A DNA stretch of 44,174 bases from the NCBI GenBank assembly GCA_003554145.1, contig PWFS01000100.1, positions 1-44,174 on the forward strand. The letters are read 5' to 3'. The DNA is from Halobacteroidaceae bacterium. Lineage in GTDB: Bacteria > Bacillota > Halanaerobiia > B1SED10-174. The notes beneath the pieces were generated by a model that was not told the DNA's origin, ran no database searches, and was given only the letters and a program-made list of their open reading frames with translations. Position 1 is the stretch's first letter; each line of letters opens with the position of its first letter. The translations under genes were made by a program, and so were the position numbers. This document shows positions 16,658 to 24,825 of the stretch, piece after piece.

Positions 16658-17215
16658 TCAATCACCGGCCCGGTCAATAAAGGCGAACTCAGACCAGGGC
16701 TTACGGGGTGGCCTGTTTAATTCCCCTTCCAGGTCCTGTCCCTCCAGGTAATCTTCCGGTCGGGAGGCCTGCCGCCCAACAATAACCAGGGTAATCAGGC
16801 GCATATCCGGGTCAATACCCATGGCTTCCCGGGCCCGCTCTTCATTAAACCCGGCAATGGGGTGAGCCACCAGATCCATGGTTGTGGCCTGCAGCTGCAG
16901 AAAGGCAGTGGCCATCCCGGTATCAAAAAGATAATAGTCCCGACCCTTAATCCTACAGTCCAGTTCTTTTTTACTGTAAACACCGATTATCATTGAAGCA
17001 TTCTGGGCCCAGGCATTACCACGGGCCAGGGCTTTTTTAACCTCTTGCAATTCCTGAGAACCATAAACAAAAACATATCTCCAGGGTTGATTATTAAAAC
17101 ATGACGGTGCCATGGCGGCCGTTTCTGCCAGCTGCCGCACCATATCCTCTGTAATCTGAACCGGTTCCAGGGCCCGATAGGCCCGCCGTCGGGATACCAC
17201 TTCCTGAAATTTCAT
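16658..17215 (-). CDS. Nitroreductase-family FMN oxidoreductase
   Basis: The 185-aa protein has the family start SRRRAYRALEPVQIT, the FMN-contact region TAAMAPSCFNNQPWRYVFV, and a C-terminal segment DMRLITLVIVGRQASRPEDY. Members use FMN and NAD(P)H to reduce nitro compounds, quinones or flavins; the substrate is unknown. The C-terminus has an unusual extension with tandem Pro/Arg residues. It lies 99 nt after an L-fucose-isomerase-like gene and is separated from a second nitroreductase by that gene. The start ATG follows GGGGGTGA. Confidence 0.88.
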   Translation of the reverse strand: MKFQEVVSRRRAYRALEPVQITEDMVRQLAETAAMAPSCFNNQPWRYVFVYGSQELQEVKKALARGNAWAQNASMIIGVYSKKELDCRIKGRDYYLFDTGMATAFLQLQATTMDLVAHPIAGFNEERAREAMGIDPDMRLITLVIVGRQASRPEDYLEGQDLEGELNRPPRKPWSEFAFIDRAGD

Positions 17216-17314
17216 GACCGTTCACCCCCGGAAAAAGGATTTCTGATGTCTGCAGTTCCTCTTTTTTATCCTGCAGAAAATCAGGCTTTACTATTTTGTT
17301 CACCATTAAAACGG

Positions 17315-18532
17315 CTATTCCTGCCTGCCTTTGACTTCCCGGATGCCTGCAGCCCCCAGTAGAGTAAATTCCCTGATCAACTCTTCATAATGCCCCGGAA
17401 CCAGAAGGTGATGATTGCCCAGGGGGTTTTCCAGGAAATAGGAGGGGGATTTTTCCATTTTTACCCGGACCTGGGTCCGGCAGAGACCCGGTTCCTCCAG
17501 GCTCTTAATTATTTCTCCCTGGGTCACAAAAAATTCCCTGCCATCAGCCCCCAGTTTAAAAATTGTGACGGGCCCCGCAGGCAAATGGCCCCGCAGGGCA
17601 ATTCCCAGGCCGCTCTCAAAATGGGTGTGCACGGAATAATCGGTGGTCAGGGCCAGGGGAACAGTGCAGTGGGCCAGGACCACTTCATTGTTTTCCGGAT
17701 CCACCCGGGCCGGATTGGCCATGAAAGAAGGCTGTCCGGTCAGAACCCGTAAAATGGCCATAGAAATCAGAGCCGGGACATCCCCTTCGCATCCCCCCAC
17801 CAGGCCCTGATCATTGAGAATACTCAGGCCCAAACAACCCGTATTATTGCGGGAAGAAAGAAGATCAAAGCAGCGCAGGGTTAAACCCTGCAGCCTGTAC
17901 TTTTCTATTAGACCCCGTAGCCCCGCATATATCCGCAGGGCTCCCTCCCGATCTTCCCGGGAAAAACCTTCCAGGTTGATTTTTGTCTCAGGAATATCCC
18001 CTTCTTCAATATATTTTTCCAGTTCCTCCAGGTCAACATCAACCATTTCTATGCCCCAGGCACTGTATATTCGTTCTTTTTCCATATTGCTGCCAATTAA
18101 CCAGTCTGAAGGGGCGCCGACAATGCCCAGGCGCCAGCCGGATAATTCCTGTATAGCCTGGCTGGCCTTAGCTATTCGCTCCAGGCGTCGGGCTAAAGAT
18201 GGGGTTGATCCGTGCAGCACCTCTGCTTTAAGGCCCCTGCTCCGCAAAAAAGTTAATACTTCCAGGGCTGCCGACAGGGCATTAAAGTGCTCCCCCGCCA
18301 GGAGAAAATAGGGGGGATCCAGGTCCAGCAGAGCTTCCTTTATTATATTTTCTGTTCCCCCCGACTGGACCAGAACCAGGCTGGGTTCAGGATAATCTAT
18401 CCTGTCATCTTCAACCGGGATCAACTGCGGCCCCCCGGCTTTTTTTATGCCCTCCAAAAATTTCCTGGTTTCCCTTTCAATTTCTGCAGTGTTCTGGCCG
18501 GGAACAGCAAAAAACAGGGCTTTCAATTCCAT
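17315..18532 (-). CDS. L-fucose isomerase / arabinose isomerase-like protein
   Basis: The 405-aa protein resembles the C-terminal half of FucI-type ketol isomerases. The motif GGCEGDVPALISMAIL supplies the Glu and Asp metal ligands, and GNHHLLVPGHYEEL near the C-terminus offers a His ligand. The N-terminal ~200 residues form an alternating alpha/beta region, including RLGIVGAPSDWLIGS. True FucI is nearly 600 aa, so this is the shorter uncharacterised branch and the sugar substrate cannot be assigned. The frame extends to a TTG at 18601, but ATG 18532 has a GGAGAG site 7 nt upstream and avoids overlap with the previous gene. It sits between two nitroreductase genes. Confidence 0.75.
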   Translation of the reverse strand: MELKALFFAVPGQNTAEIERETRKFLEGIKKAGGPQLIPVEDDRIDYPEPSLVLVQSGGTENIIKEALLDLDPPYFLLAGEHFNALSAALEVLTFLRSRGLKAEVLHGSTPSLARRLERIAKASQAIQELSGWRLGIVGAPSDWLIGSNMEKERIYSAWGIEMVDVDLEELEKYIEEGDIPETKINLEGFSREDREGALRIYAGLRGLIEKYRLQGLTLRCFDLLSSRNNTGCLGLSILNDQGLVGGCEGDVPALISMAILRVLTGQPSFMANPARVDPENNEVVLAHCTVPLALTTDYSVHTHFESGLGIALRGHLPAGPVTIFKLGADGREFFVTQGEIIKSLEEPGLCRTQVRVKMEKSPSYFLENPLGNHHLLVPGHYEELIREFTLLGAAGIREVKGRQE

Positions 18533-18551
18533 TACGGCTTCTCTCCTTTTT

Positions 18552-19334
18552 TCAGGTTCCTCCTTTGCAGGGACCTGCTGTATTGCCTTCCTGTTTTCCA
18601 ATTGTAAAGCCGCACATTTTCATCTGCCTCAGGATTTCTTCTTCAGCCAGGAGCCACTGTCCCCATTTCCGGGAAATGTGCTCGGTCCAGCTGTAATTTT
18701 CCAGGGTATACTTTTCCTCCCGTTCACCCTCCAGCCTGATCATTGCTCCCAGCTGTTGATAGTAATTCTGCTCCAGGTAACCCTGATCCATTATCTCCGC
18801 TGCCCTTTGAACCTGTTCCGGGTTGAGCTCCGGATACCGGTCTTCAAACAGAACAAAATCCAGGGGATAACGGGGCCGGGGCGGGGGATCTTCTCGGGGA
18901 TAGCCCATCAGCAGCTGAACAATGGGAAATACCCGCAGGGGGAGCTCATAGTCCTGCCTGATTTTTTGGGCCTGATAGGGGGCCTGCCCCAGAAAACAGG
19001 TACCCAGTCCCAGAGATTCTGCTGCGGTCACCATCTGCCCTGCCGCCAGAATGGCATCCTGAATAGCAAAAAGCAGCAGGGCCAGATCACTACTGACCAC
19101 TTTCCAGCCCCGATAATCCATAATTTTCTCCAGCTTATGGATATCAGCACAGATGGTAAATAAAAGGGGGGCATCAAAGGGATGGGGGCCTTCCCGGGAC
19201 AGGAGAATGCTATAGAGCTGTGAAGCAAAGGGGGCCTGCTGTCCCGCCCGAACAATTTTTTCAATTAATTCCGGGGCTGGTTCCCTTTCTTCATAGCGCC
19301 GGATGGAGCGGCGCTGCATCAGTTTATCCAGCAC
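18552..19334 (-). CDS. Nitroreductase-family protein (NfsA-like, with C-terminal extension)
   Basis: 260 aa. The N-terminus RRSIRRYEEREPAPELI and the segment VRAGQQAPFASQLYSILL contain the FMN-binding signature. GLGTCFLGQAP and the segment FPIVQLLMGYPREDPPPRPRYPLDFVLF correspond to the flavin-reductase/NfsA branch. The last ~60 residues form an additional helical tail. The start is GTG 19334, after AGAGGTGATACT. It is followed after 19 nt by the fucose-isomerase-like gene, so these are co-transcribed. The physiological substrate is unknown. Confidence 0.85.
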   Translation of the reverse strand: MLDKLMQRRSIRRYEEREPAPELIEKIVRAGQQAPFASQLYSILLSREGPHPFDAPLLFTICADIHKLEKIMDYRGWKVVSSDLALLLFAIQDAILAAGQMVTAAESLGLGTCFLGQAPYQAQKIRQDYELPLRVFPIVQLLMGYPREDPPPRPRYPLDFVLFEDRYPELNPEQVQRAAEIMDQGYLEQNYYQQLGAMIRLEGEREEKYTLENYSWTEHISRKWGQWLLAEEEILRQMKMCGFTIGKQEGNTAGPCKGGT

Positions 19335-19350
19335 AGTATCACCTCTTTTA

Positions 19351-19374
19351 GGGGAAGAAAACTTTTCCTTCCCC
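19351..19374 (-). other. Hairpin between aldo/keto reductase and nitroreductase genes
   Basis: On the minus strand, GGGGAAGGAAA pairs with TTTCTTCCCC (one G-U) around a tight loop, ending 17 nt before the nitroreductase start. There is no downstream T-run. It could be a weak terminator or a leader structure. The rest of the 151-nt gap shows nothing convincing. Confidence 0.4.
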
Positions 19375-19485
19375 CACTATAGTCCACCTATTACTTCCAG
19401 GCTGCCAATATTTTCCCGGCACGAGAAAGGTATAATTATTGGCTGTTCGCAATCCTTCAAAAAATTACTTCCTGAACTCCTCAAC

Positions 19486-20325
19486 CTACCATTCCATTTT
19501 GAAAAAATTACCTTCCCGTTCCTTGAGAGCAGTTTTTTCCTCCAGGGTTTTCATTTTTTCCCCATCAAAACCCTGGAATTCACTGCAGAAAGCGGCATTG
19601 GCTTCCAGCTCTTCCAGGCTGGAGGTGCCGACAATTATGGTGCTGACCGGCAGGCTCAGAACATATCCCAGGGCTTCCTCTGGAGTTTTCAGGCCGCCCT
19701 GACCCAGAATCCGCCCTACAGCCAGAACTTTCATTCCAATTATCCCCATATTTTTCTCCCGGGCCTGCTCCAGAACACCATCCTTAAAAGATGCCCGGTG
19801 GGGATCGGCAGCATTTAAGGCCATCAATACACAATCAAACTCAAAATTGTCAATGGCCCGGCGCAGAACAACTGGATCCTTGTGGCCGGTTACTCCTATA
19901 TTTTTGATTACCCCCTCTTCTCTGAGTTTTTGCAGGGCCATTAAAGCTCCGGCCGGACCCAGAATCTCATTTAGCTCAATGTTGCGCCGGATATTATGCA
20001 GTTGGTATAGATCCAGATAATCAGTCTGCAGTCGGTTCAGGCTTTCTTCAATTAAGCGCATGGTCCCCTCGTAACTTCGCTCATGGGTTTTGGAAGCCAG
20101 AAAGGCTTCACTGCGCCTTCGGGCCATTACCCGCCCCAGATTTTCTTCGCTGCCTCCCTCTCCATAAACTGGAGAGGTGTCAATATAGTTAATTCCCAGG
20201 TCCAGAGCCCGGTTCACTATTTCCTCAGCTTTTTCCGGGTTTTCTCTTTTTTCAACAGCGGCCTCCCCCCCGAGACCCAGAATACTCACCTTAAAACCCG
20301 TTTCTCCCAGCTTGCGATATTGCAT
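19486..20325 (-). CDS. Aldo/keto reductase
   Basis: The 279-aa TIM-barrel NAD(P)H oxidoreductase has the catalytic tetrad visible as Asp and Tyr in NYIDTSPVYGEGGSEENLG, Lys in FLASKTHE and His in YLDLYQLHNI. The C-terminal segment STIIVGTSSLEELEANAA is the usual cofactor-phosphate contact region. It lacks the ferredoxin-like C-terminal extension seen in many anaerobe homologues. Start ATG with GGGGAGGGA upstream. It lies 20 nt after a methyltransferase gene and is probably the last gene of that string. Confidence 0.92.
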   Translation of the reverse strand: MQYRKLGETGFKVSILGLGGEAAVEKRENPEKAEEIVNRALDLGINYIDTSPVYGEGGSEENLGRVMARRRSEAFLASKTHERSYEGTMRLIEESLNRLQTDYLDLYQLHNIRRNIELNEILGPAGALMALQKLREEGVIKNIGVTGHKDPVVLRRAIDNFEFDCVLMALNAADPHRASFKDGVLEQAREKNMGIIGMKVLAVGRILGQGGLKTPEEALGYVLSLPVSTIIVGTSSLEELEANAAFCSEFQGFDGEKMKTLEEKTALKEREGNFFKMEW

Positions 20326-20345
20326 GAAAATCCCTCCCCGTTTTT

Positions 20346-21071
20346 CTATTTTGCGGCCACCACAAGCATTTCAAAATCTTCTGGAGTCAGGGGGTTTTCC
20401 CGGGAAAAACTTTCCAAACGCCCCCCGAAAATATCAATTCTTTTAAAGCCCAAAGTTTTTAACCTCCAGGTAATTTCACTGGGCATATAAAAACGTTGAT
20501 TGCAATTTAACACCTTCTTCTCTCCCTGATCATCCCTGACCTCCAGCTCAAAACTTTCCCGCAGGGTTAAAAAATCAAAATCTCCCATTTCCTCCCGGTG
20601 ATAAAGAGCATAAAGAGCGTTAGGGGTGGTCAAAATAAATTTACCCTTCTCTTTTAAGGCCCGGGCAGCATTCTGTAAAATCTGAAAATCCATTTCATCC
20701 TTTTCCATGAGAGAAAAAGCACCCTCGCAGATGGTCAGCACTGCATCAAATTCATTCCGATAATCAATGCTGCGGGCATCTTCAATAATAAAATCTACGG
20801 CGAGGTCCTCCTGTTCTGCTTTTTCCCGGGCCCGGGCCAGCATTGAGGCGGACAGGTCAATTCCCACCAGGTTGCAATAGCCCCGCCGGGCCAGTTCCAA
20901 TAGATGCCGGCCGGTGCCACATCCAATGTCCAGGATCCGCTGCTCCCGGCTCCCATCCAGTTCTCTTTCTATAAAATCAACCTCGCCCGCGGTGCCCTGA
21001 ACATAGGGTTCTTTTTCATATTTTTTTCCGAAACTGATATATAGTTCTTCATACCATTTTTTATTCTCCAT
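20346..21071 (-). CDS. Class I SAM-dependent methyltransferase
   Basis: 241 aa. Motif I is RILDIGCGTGRHLLEL, the acidic loop is LVGIDLSASM, and motif IV-like FDAVLTICEGAFSL is followed by ALKEKGKFILTTPN. The N-terminal WYEELYISFGKKYEKEPYVQGT is typical of the group that methylates small molecules. The start lies inside the preceding DUF3267 gene (11-nt overlap) with a strong AAGGAGGAGG site, so the two are translationally coupled. Substrate unknown. Confidence 0.88.
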   Translation of the reverse strand: MENKKWYEELYISFGKKYEKEPYVQGTAGEVDFIERELDGSREQRILDIGCGTGRHLLELARRGYCNLVGIDLSASMLARAREKAEQEDLAVDFIIEDARSIDYRNEFDAVLTICEGAFSLMEKDEMDFQILQNAARALKEKGKFILTTPNALYALYHREEMGDFDFLTLRESFELEVRDDQGEKKVLNCNQRFYMPSEITWRLKTLGFKRIDIFGGRLESFSRENPLTPEDFEMLVVAAK

Positions 21072-21624
21072 AACTTCCTCCTCCTTTCCTGATTAGCACT
21101 CCTACCCGCCGGGGATGATCCTGCACCAGCTTCTCACCGGGAACACCCCTGATCATGTTCCATATCAATAGATCTCCTCCCCCTGAAGAGATAAAAATTG
21201 CCCCCCACAGGGTTAATTCAATTATCCCGGTTATCAGGCCCAGGATCCAGGGGAAAAACCCCAGAATAACCACCGGGCCCAGTAAAACCAGGCGGTAACC
21301 CCTGGCCGTAATTGGCTGCTGACAGTGGCAGTAGGGGGTCATCCAGTTGAGAAAACCAAATTTAACTGCTCCCCAGCCCCCCGGGGCCAGCAGGGCAATA
21401 ATCAGGCCGTGCAGCCCTTCATGCAGAACAATTCCCAGGGCCAGGAGAAGGGGCAGGAGCAGAAGAGAAAGGGGAAAAAATCGGGCAAACAGACTCAAAG
21501 AGACAATCTGCCCCCACCACAGTAAAAAATGTAAAAGGAGCCCCACCCCCAGGAAAATTATAAAAAGCCGGATAGCCCAGAAACCCGCTTCTTCTATGGT
21601 AGTAGTTTTCTGGTAGCGTTCCAT
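21061..21624 (-). CDS. DUF3267 zincin-like integral membrane protein
   Basis: The 187-aa protein has about four hydrophobic helices. At the end of the second is HEGLHG, an HExxH zinc-peptidase motif embedded in membrane sequence (LALGIVLHEGLHGLIIALLA), as in DUF3267 putative zincin peptidases. A His/Cys pair follows in WMTPYCHCQQPIT, consistent with this family's second conserved region. Proteolytic activity has not been shown for most members. The gene overlaps the downstream methyltransferase by 11 nt. The start ATG follows GGGAGG. Confidence 0.8.
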   Translation of the reverse strand: MERYQKTTTIEEAGFWAIRLFIIFLGVGLLLHFLLWWGQIVSLSLFARFFPLSLLLLPLLLALGIVLHEGLHGLIIALLAPGGWGAVKFGFLNWMTPYCHCQQPITARGYRLVLLGPVVILGFFPWILGLITGIIELTLWGAIFISSGGGDLLIWNMIRGVPGEKLVQDHPRRVGVLIRKGGGSYGE

Positions 21625-21729
21625 TTTTTTCCTCCCTGTAAGCGAGCAGACCCCCCCAAATTTTCCCCGACCCGGAAAAAAGTGGGGTTTCGTATCCGGC
21701 TTTACCGGACAAACTCCTCTATTAATATT

Positions 21730-22575
21730 TTACATATCTTTTTTCCTGCAAACAACAGCAATATTGTCCGAATCCGGGGAGTATTGTTTCCCGGTAATGT
21801 GGGCAAAAAATCCCACGGGGGAAAAGCCATTCTTCTCCAGGAGGCGTTCCAGGTCGGACCGGGAATATAGCAGGTCCCAGATGCGGTAAATTTTTACATC
21901 CTCCTCCTGAGCCCAGATCAGGTGCTGATCCAGGAAGGCTTGCTCCTGGGGGTAATAAAAGGTTTCGCTCAGGGCCAGGTAGGGCTTATTGCTCCAGAAA
22001 TCGTCCCGGTCCAGCTCCCAGGTTCGGCCTTCTGCTTCGGGACCACGGCTGGCAGGAATATTTACATCGAAAACAAAAACCCCCCCGGGCCGCAAAGCTC
22101 TCCCAATACCTGCCAGCACCAGGTCCCGATCGGTTGGAATCAGGGCACCCAGATCACAATAGATCAAAAGAACAGCATCAAAACACTCCCTGTACTCCAG
22201 GGACCGGTAATCCATTTCCCGATATTCTAACTGCAGTCCCTCTCCCGCAGCCTGCTGCCGCCCATACTCCAGGGATAGCGGGGATATATCCAGTCCCAGG
22301 ACCTGATAACCTGCTCGGGCCAGGGGCAGAGCATAAAGGCCGGGACCGCAACCCAGGTCCAGAATTCGGGCCGGGGGGGAAGGCAGTACCTCCTCCTGCA
22401 GCCACTGCAGAGAAGCATCAATGTTGTCCCGGGAGCGGCTGGCGGCTTCCCAATCCGGATCCAGGTGAGCCTCTAAAAGATGCTTAGAAATATGGGGATC
22501 GTTCCACATTTGATTGGTCCCCGGGCTGAACACCGGGGGCCGCCGGGTCATTTCCTCCAGGCGCATAATGTCCAT
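21730..22575 (-). CDS. Class I SAM-dependent methyltransferase
   Basis: 281 aa. Motif I is RILDLGCGPGLYALPL, the acidic loop is VLGLDISPLSL, then FDAVLLIYCDLGAL and ALRPGGVFVFDVN. An extra N-terminal region (RRPPVFSPGTNQMWNDPHISKHLLEAHLDPDWEAASR, positions about 12-48) distinguishes this branch. Start ATG follows AGGAGGAATAATAA. The following 105 nt before the DUF3267 gene contain only its ribosome site and a short TCCGG/CCGGA hairpin. Substrate unknown. Confidence 0.88.
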   Translation of the reverse strand: MDIMRLEEMTRRPPVFSPGTNQMWNDPHISKHLLEAHLDPDWEAASRSRDNIDASLQWLQEEVLPSPPARILDLGCGPGLYALPLARAGYQVLGLDISPLSLEYGRQQAAGEGLQLEYREMDYRSLEYRECFDAVLLIYCDLGALIPTDRDLVLAGIGRALRPGGVFVFDVNIPASRGPEAEGRTWELDRDDFWSNKPYLALSETFYYPQEQAFLDQHLIWAQEEDVKIYRIWDLLYSRSDLERLLEKNGFSPVGFFAHITGKQYSPDSDNIAVVCRKKDM

Positions 22576-22647
22576 TTATTATTCCTCCTTGCCTTTTTCT
22601 TTTCCTGCAATCACTCGTACCCCAGGATCAGGTTCCCGGAAAAAAAT

Positions 22648-23283
22648 TTAACCGGGCGAAATAATCCTCTTAAAAGCCCGGCCCAGCAGGCGAGAAAAAA
22701 CACTTCCTTCAGGAGGAACTGATTTCAGATCATCAGCTACCCGCAGAAAAAGGGGGATTTCAATATGATAAGCCAGCCATTCCTCGGTTCTGATAGTCGC
22801 AGCAGACCGGGCCTGGAAATAAATATGATCAAAGCGCCCCTCTAATTTCAACCGGTTGATCTCCGGAAAAGTTTCCTCCTCCATTATTTCTTCCTGGATT
22901 TTTTCCACTAACCGGATGGCTTTTTTTTCCCGCTTTTTGAAACCACAGGAAATCTCTACGTCATTATCCGTATTGTAGTGGCCGTGCCCGTGAATCTCTA
23001 TCAAAATTTCCGGACTGCTGCGAATTATGGCCTGTGAATAGTCTGTTTTCAAACTCTTATTGGGATCAATAAAATAATTGCCAGCACAGATAAAGGAGGC
23101 CTGTAATTCTCGGGCCAGGTTCCGGCCCAGAAAACCCGCATTCTCATCCCCTGGTCTCCGGGAGGGGGTGGGCATAAAGGGCTGCCCCCCGGGGGTATGG
23201 TGAGGCACTCCCACGGTTATCGAGGACCCTTCTTTTAATTCAACAAGTAAAAATCCCAGGTCTGAGCTGTGCATAATATCCAC
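22648..23283 (-). CDS. N-formylglutamate amidohydrolase-like protein
   Basis: 211 aa, no signal peptide. Residues 25-60 carry VPHHTPGG followed by RPGDENAG, and residues 92-103 carry LIEIHGHGHYN. Together with the intervening NYFIDPNKSLKTDYS, these resemble the His/Asp/Glu metal site of the N-formylglutamate amidohydrolase / poly-gamma-glutamate hydrolase superfamily, but similarity is distant and the protein is shorter than typical FGases. It would be a zinc amidase of unknown substrate. The start GTG 23283 lies after AGAGGGGGG; an ATG at 23274 is an alternative. It follows the ADP-ribosyltransferase-like gene by 22 nt. Confidence 0.5.
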   Translation of the reverse strand: MDIMHSSDLGFLLVELKEGSSITVGVPHHTPGGQPFMPTPSRRPGDENAGFLGRNLARELQASFICAGNYFIDPNKSLKTDYSQAIIRSSPEILIEIHGHGHYNTDNDVEISCGFKKREKKAIRLVEKIQEEIMEEETFPEINRLKLEGRFDHIYFQARSAATIRTEEWLAYHIEIPLFLRVADDLKSVPPEGSVFSRLLGRAFKRIISPG

Positions 23284-23305
23284 CCGGATCCCCCCTCTCT
23301 ACCGG

Positions 23306-24304
23306 TTAAATCCCAATGGGACAATCATAAAAAATATGGGCTTCTGCTTCCAGGTACTGGCGGTTCATGGCCTCGGTCTCCAGGTAGGACATGAAGATCC
23401 GGGAGACAGGAACCGTCATTTTCAGAAGGTAAAAATTTCGATAGTTCTCCTCCTGATCCAGGCCGCAGAAGGAGCGGGCCACCTCCAGGCTAAAGGTACA
23501 GGAAAGAAAAGATCGTTCTATTTCCTTAAAATCCCCCTCGGTAGCCATACCCCGGTAGAGCGCCACTTCCTGCCGGTCCTGCAGTTGAAAAAAAGCCTGA
23601 ATAAAACCTGTCCTGTCCCGGAGATATTCTGCCCTGATTTCCCGGCAACCTTCTCCGGAAAAAATATCCGGCAGGCGAGGCACCTGGCCCCGAAAACGAG
23701 TCAGTCCCATTTCAGCAGCAACAATGGCCATTCCCTTTATCCATTCCCCCGAGGAGGGGTTAAGAACCATTATATCTGCAGTTTTTTCCTCGAGCCCTTC
23801 CAGGCCCTTTTCTGCCATATAGGCCTGCAGATCCCGGGCAAGAGCCGGTGAGCCTCTGCGGCTCTCCAGGTCCAACCTCTGCCCCCCGGCAATAAATTCG
23901 GAATTGCTCTCCAGCCAGCTCCGGGCCTTTTGGGCCCTGTTTTTTATTTCTTTAATTTCTTTTTCCCTGCGCTGGGGGTCGATATCGCGAATCAGGGGCC
24001 GGGAATAATCACTGATCCTTTTTTTCAGTTTTTCCAGGTCAGTGGAATCTAACCGTTGGGAATCAGGTTCAAATTGCATTCTTTGCACCCATTCGGCGGG
24101 GAGGTCCCAGTAGCGACCGGCATCCTCAAAACCGGTAATGTGCCAGCGGAACATGGCCCATTCTGGCCAGACCTGCCCCACATAACCCGGGGTTCGGCGG
24201 CCGTCCAGAAGACGCCCAGTGTTGCCGGCCATCAGAAATTCCAGCTTGCCGGGCACAAAGCAGGAATCGGGTTTGCGTTCCGAATCCGATTGATGAATAC
24301 CCAT
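23306..24304 (-). CDS. Uncharacterised protein with an ADP-ribosyltransferase-like C-terminal domain
   Basis: 332 aa, soluble. The first ~90 residues (RTPGYVGQVWPEWAMFRWHI and after) and a charged helical middle (95-150) match nothing I recognise. The last ~90 residues read like an R-S-E class mono-ADP-ribosyltransferase: VALYRGM with Arg251, then SFLSCTFSLEVARSF (Ser265-Ser272, the STS-like strand), then VPVSRIFMSY and YLEAEAHIFYD with Glu319/Glu321. If so it would transfer ADP-ribose from NAD to a protein or other target. The start overlaps the stop of the upstream HAD gene (TGATG), so it is coupled to that phosphatase. No antitoxin-like partner is evident. The fold call is by motif only. 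Confidence 0.5.
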   Translation of the reverse strand: MGIHQSDSERKPDSCFVPGKLEFLMAGNTGRLLDGRRTPGYVGQVWPEWAMFRWHITGFEDAGRYWDLPAEWVQRMQFEPDSQRLDSTDLEKLKKRISDYSRPLIRDIDPQRREKEIKEIKNRAQKARSWLESNSEFIAGGQRLDLESRRGSPALARDLQAYMAEKGLEGLEEKTADIMVLNPSSGEWIKGMAIVAAEMGLTRFRGQVPRLPDIFSGEGCREIRAEYLRDRTGFIQAFFQLQDRQEVALYRGMATEGDFKEIERSFLSCTFSLEVARSFCGLDQEENYRNFYLLKMTVPVSRIFMSYLETEAMNRQYLEAEAHIFYDCPIGI

Positions 24305-24795
24305 CAGACCGCCCTCCCCTTTATCAGTTCCAGCACCTCCTGGATCCGGGAAATTTTCCAGTAATCCCCCTGCGGTTCCTTTTCTGCAGTCAACCAGGCG
24401 GCCTTCATTCCCAGGCGGCGAGCTGGAATAATATCTTTTTCCAGATTATCCCCAACCATCAGGCACTGCCCCGGGGGATAGCCTACTTTGCGGCAGATAT
24501 TGCGGAAAAAATCCAGGTGGGGTTTCTGACTTTTCAACTCCTGGCCGGTGAGAAAGAAATTAAAATAATGGGCGATTTGGCCCCGCTGGAGGGCCCGGCG
24601 CAGCATTTCTCCATTGGAGGAACGAGCACTGGAGGCCACGGCCAGGGTAAAATCCGGTTTCAGCTCCTTCAGGGTGGGGGCCACCCCGGGCAGAACCTCT
24701 ATTTCCGGCCACTCCAGCATGGGACCTTCATAATGGGGAAAATCCCGCATCAGGGTATCCCCCCAATCGAAAATAACTGCTTCGATTTTAATCAT
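24304..24795 (-). CDS. HAD-superfamily hydrolase
   Basis: The 163-aa protein has motif I VIFDWGDTLM with the nucleophile Asp, motif II TLAVASSARSS, a Lys in LKSQKPHLDFF and motif IV MVGDNLEKDIIPARRLGM. The cap is minimal, consistent with a small phosphatase such as a phosphoglycolate-type or nucleotidase HAD. It shares a TGATG overlap with the downstream ADP-ribosyltransferase-like gene and follows the PAP2 gene by 30 nt. Confidence 0.88.
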   Translation of the reverse strand: MIKIEAVIFDWGDTLMRDFPHYEGPMLEWPEIEVLPGVAPTLKELKPDFTLAVASSARSSNGEMLRRALQRGQIAHYFNFFLTGQELKSQKPHLDFFRNICRKVGYPPGQCLMVGDNLEKDIIPARRLGMKAAWLTAEKEPQGDYWKISRIQEVLELIKGRAV

Positions 24796-24825
24796 CCTGC
24801 TCCCCTTTCCTTTCCTTTCCTTCGC

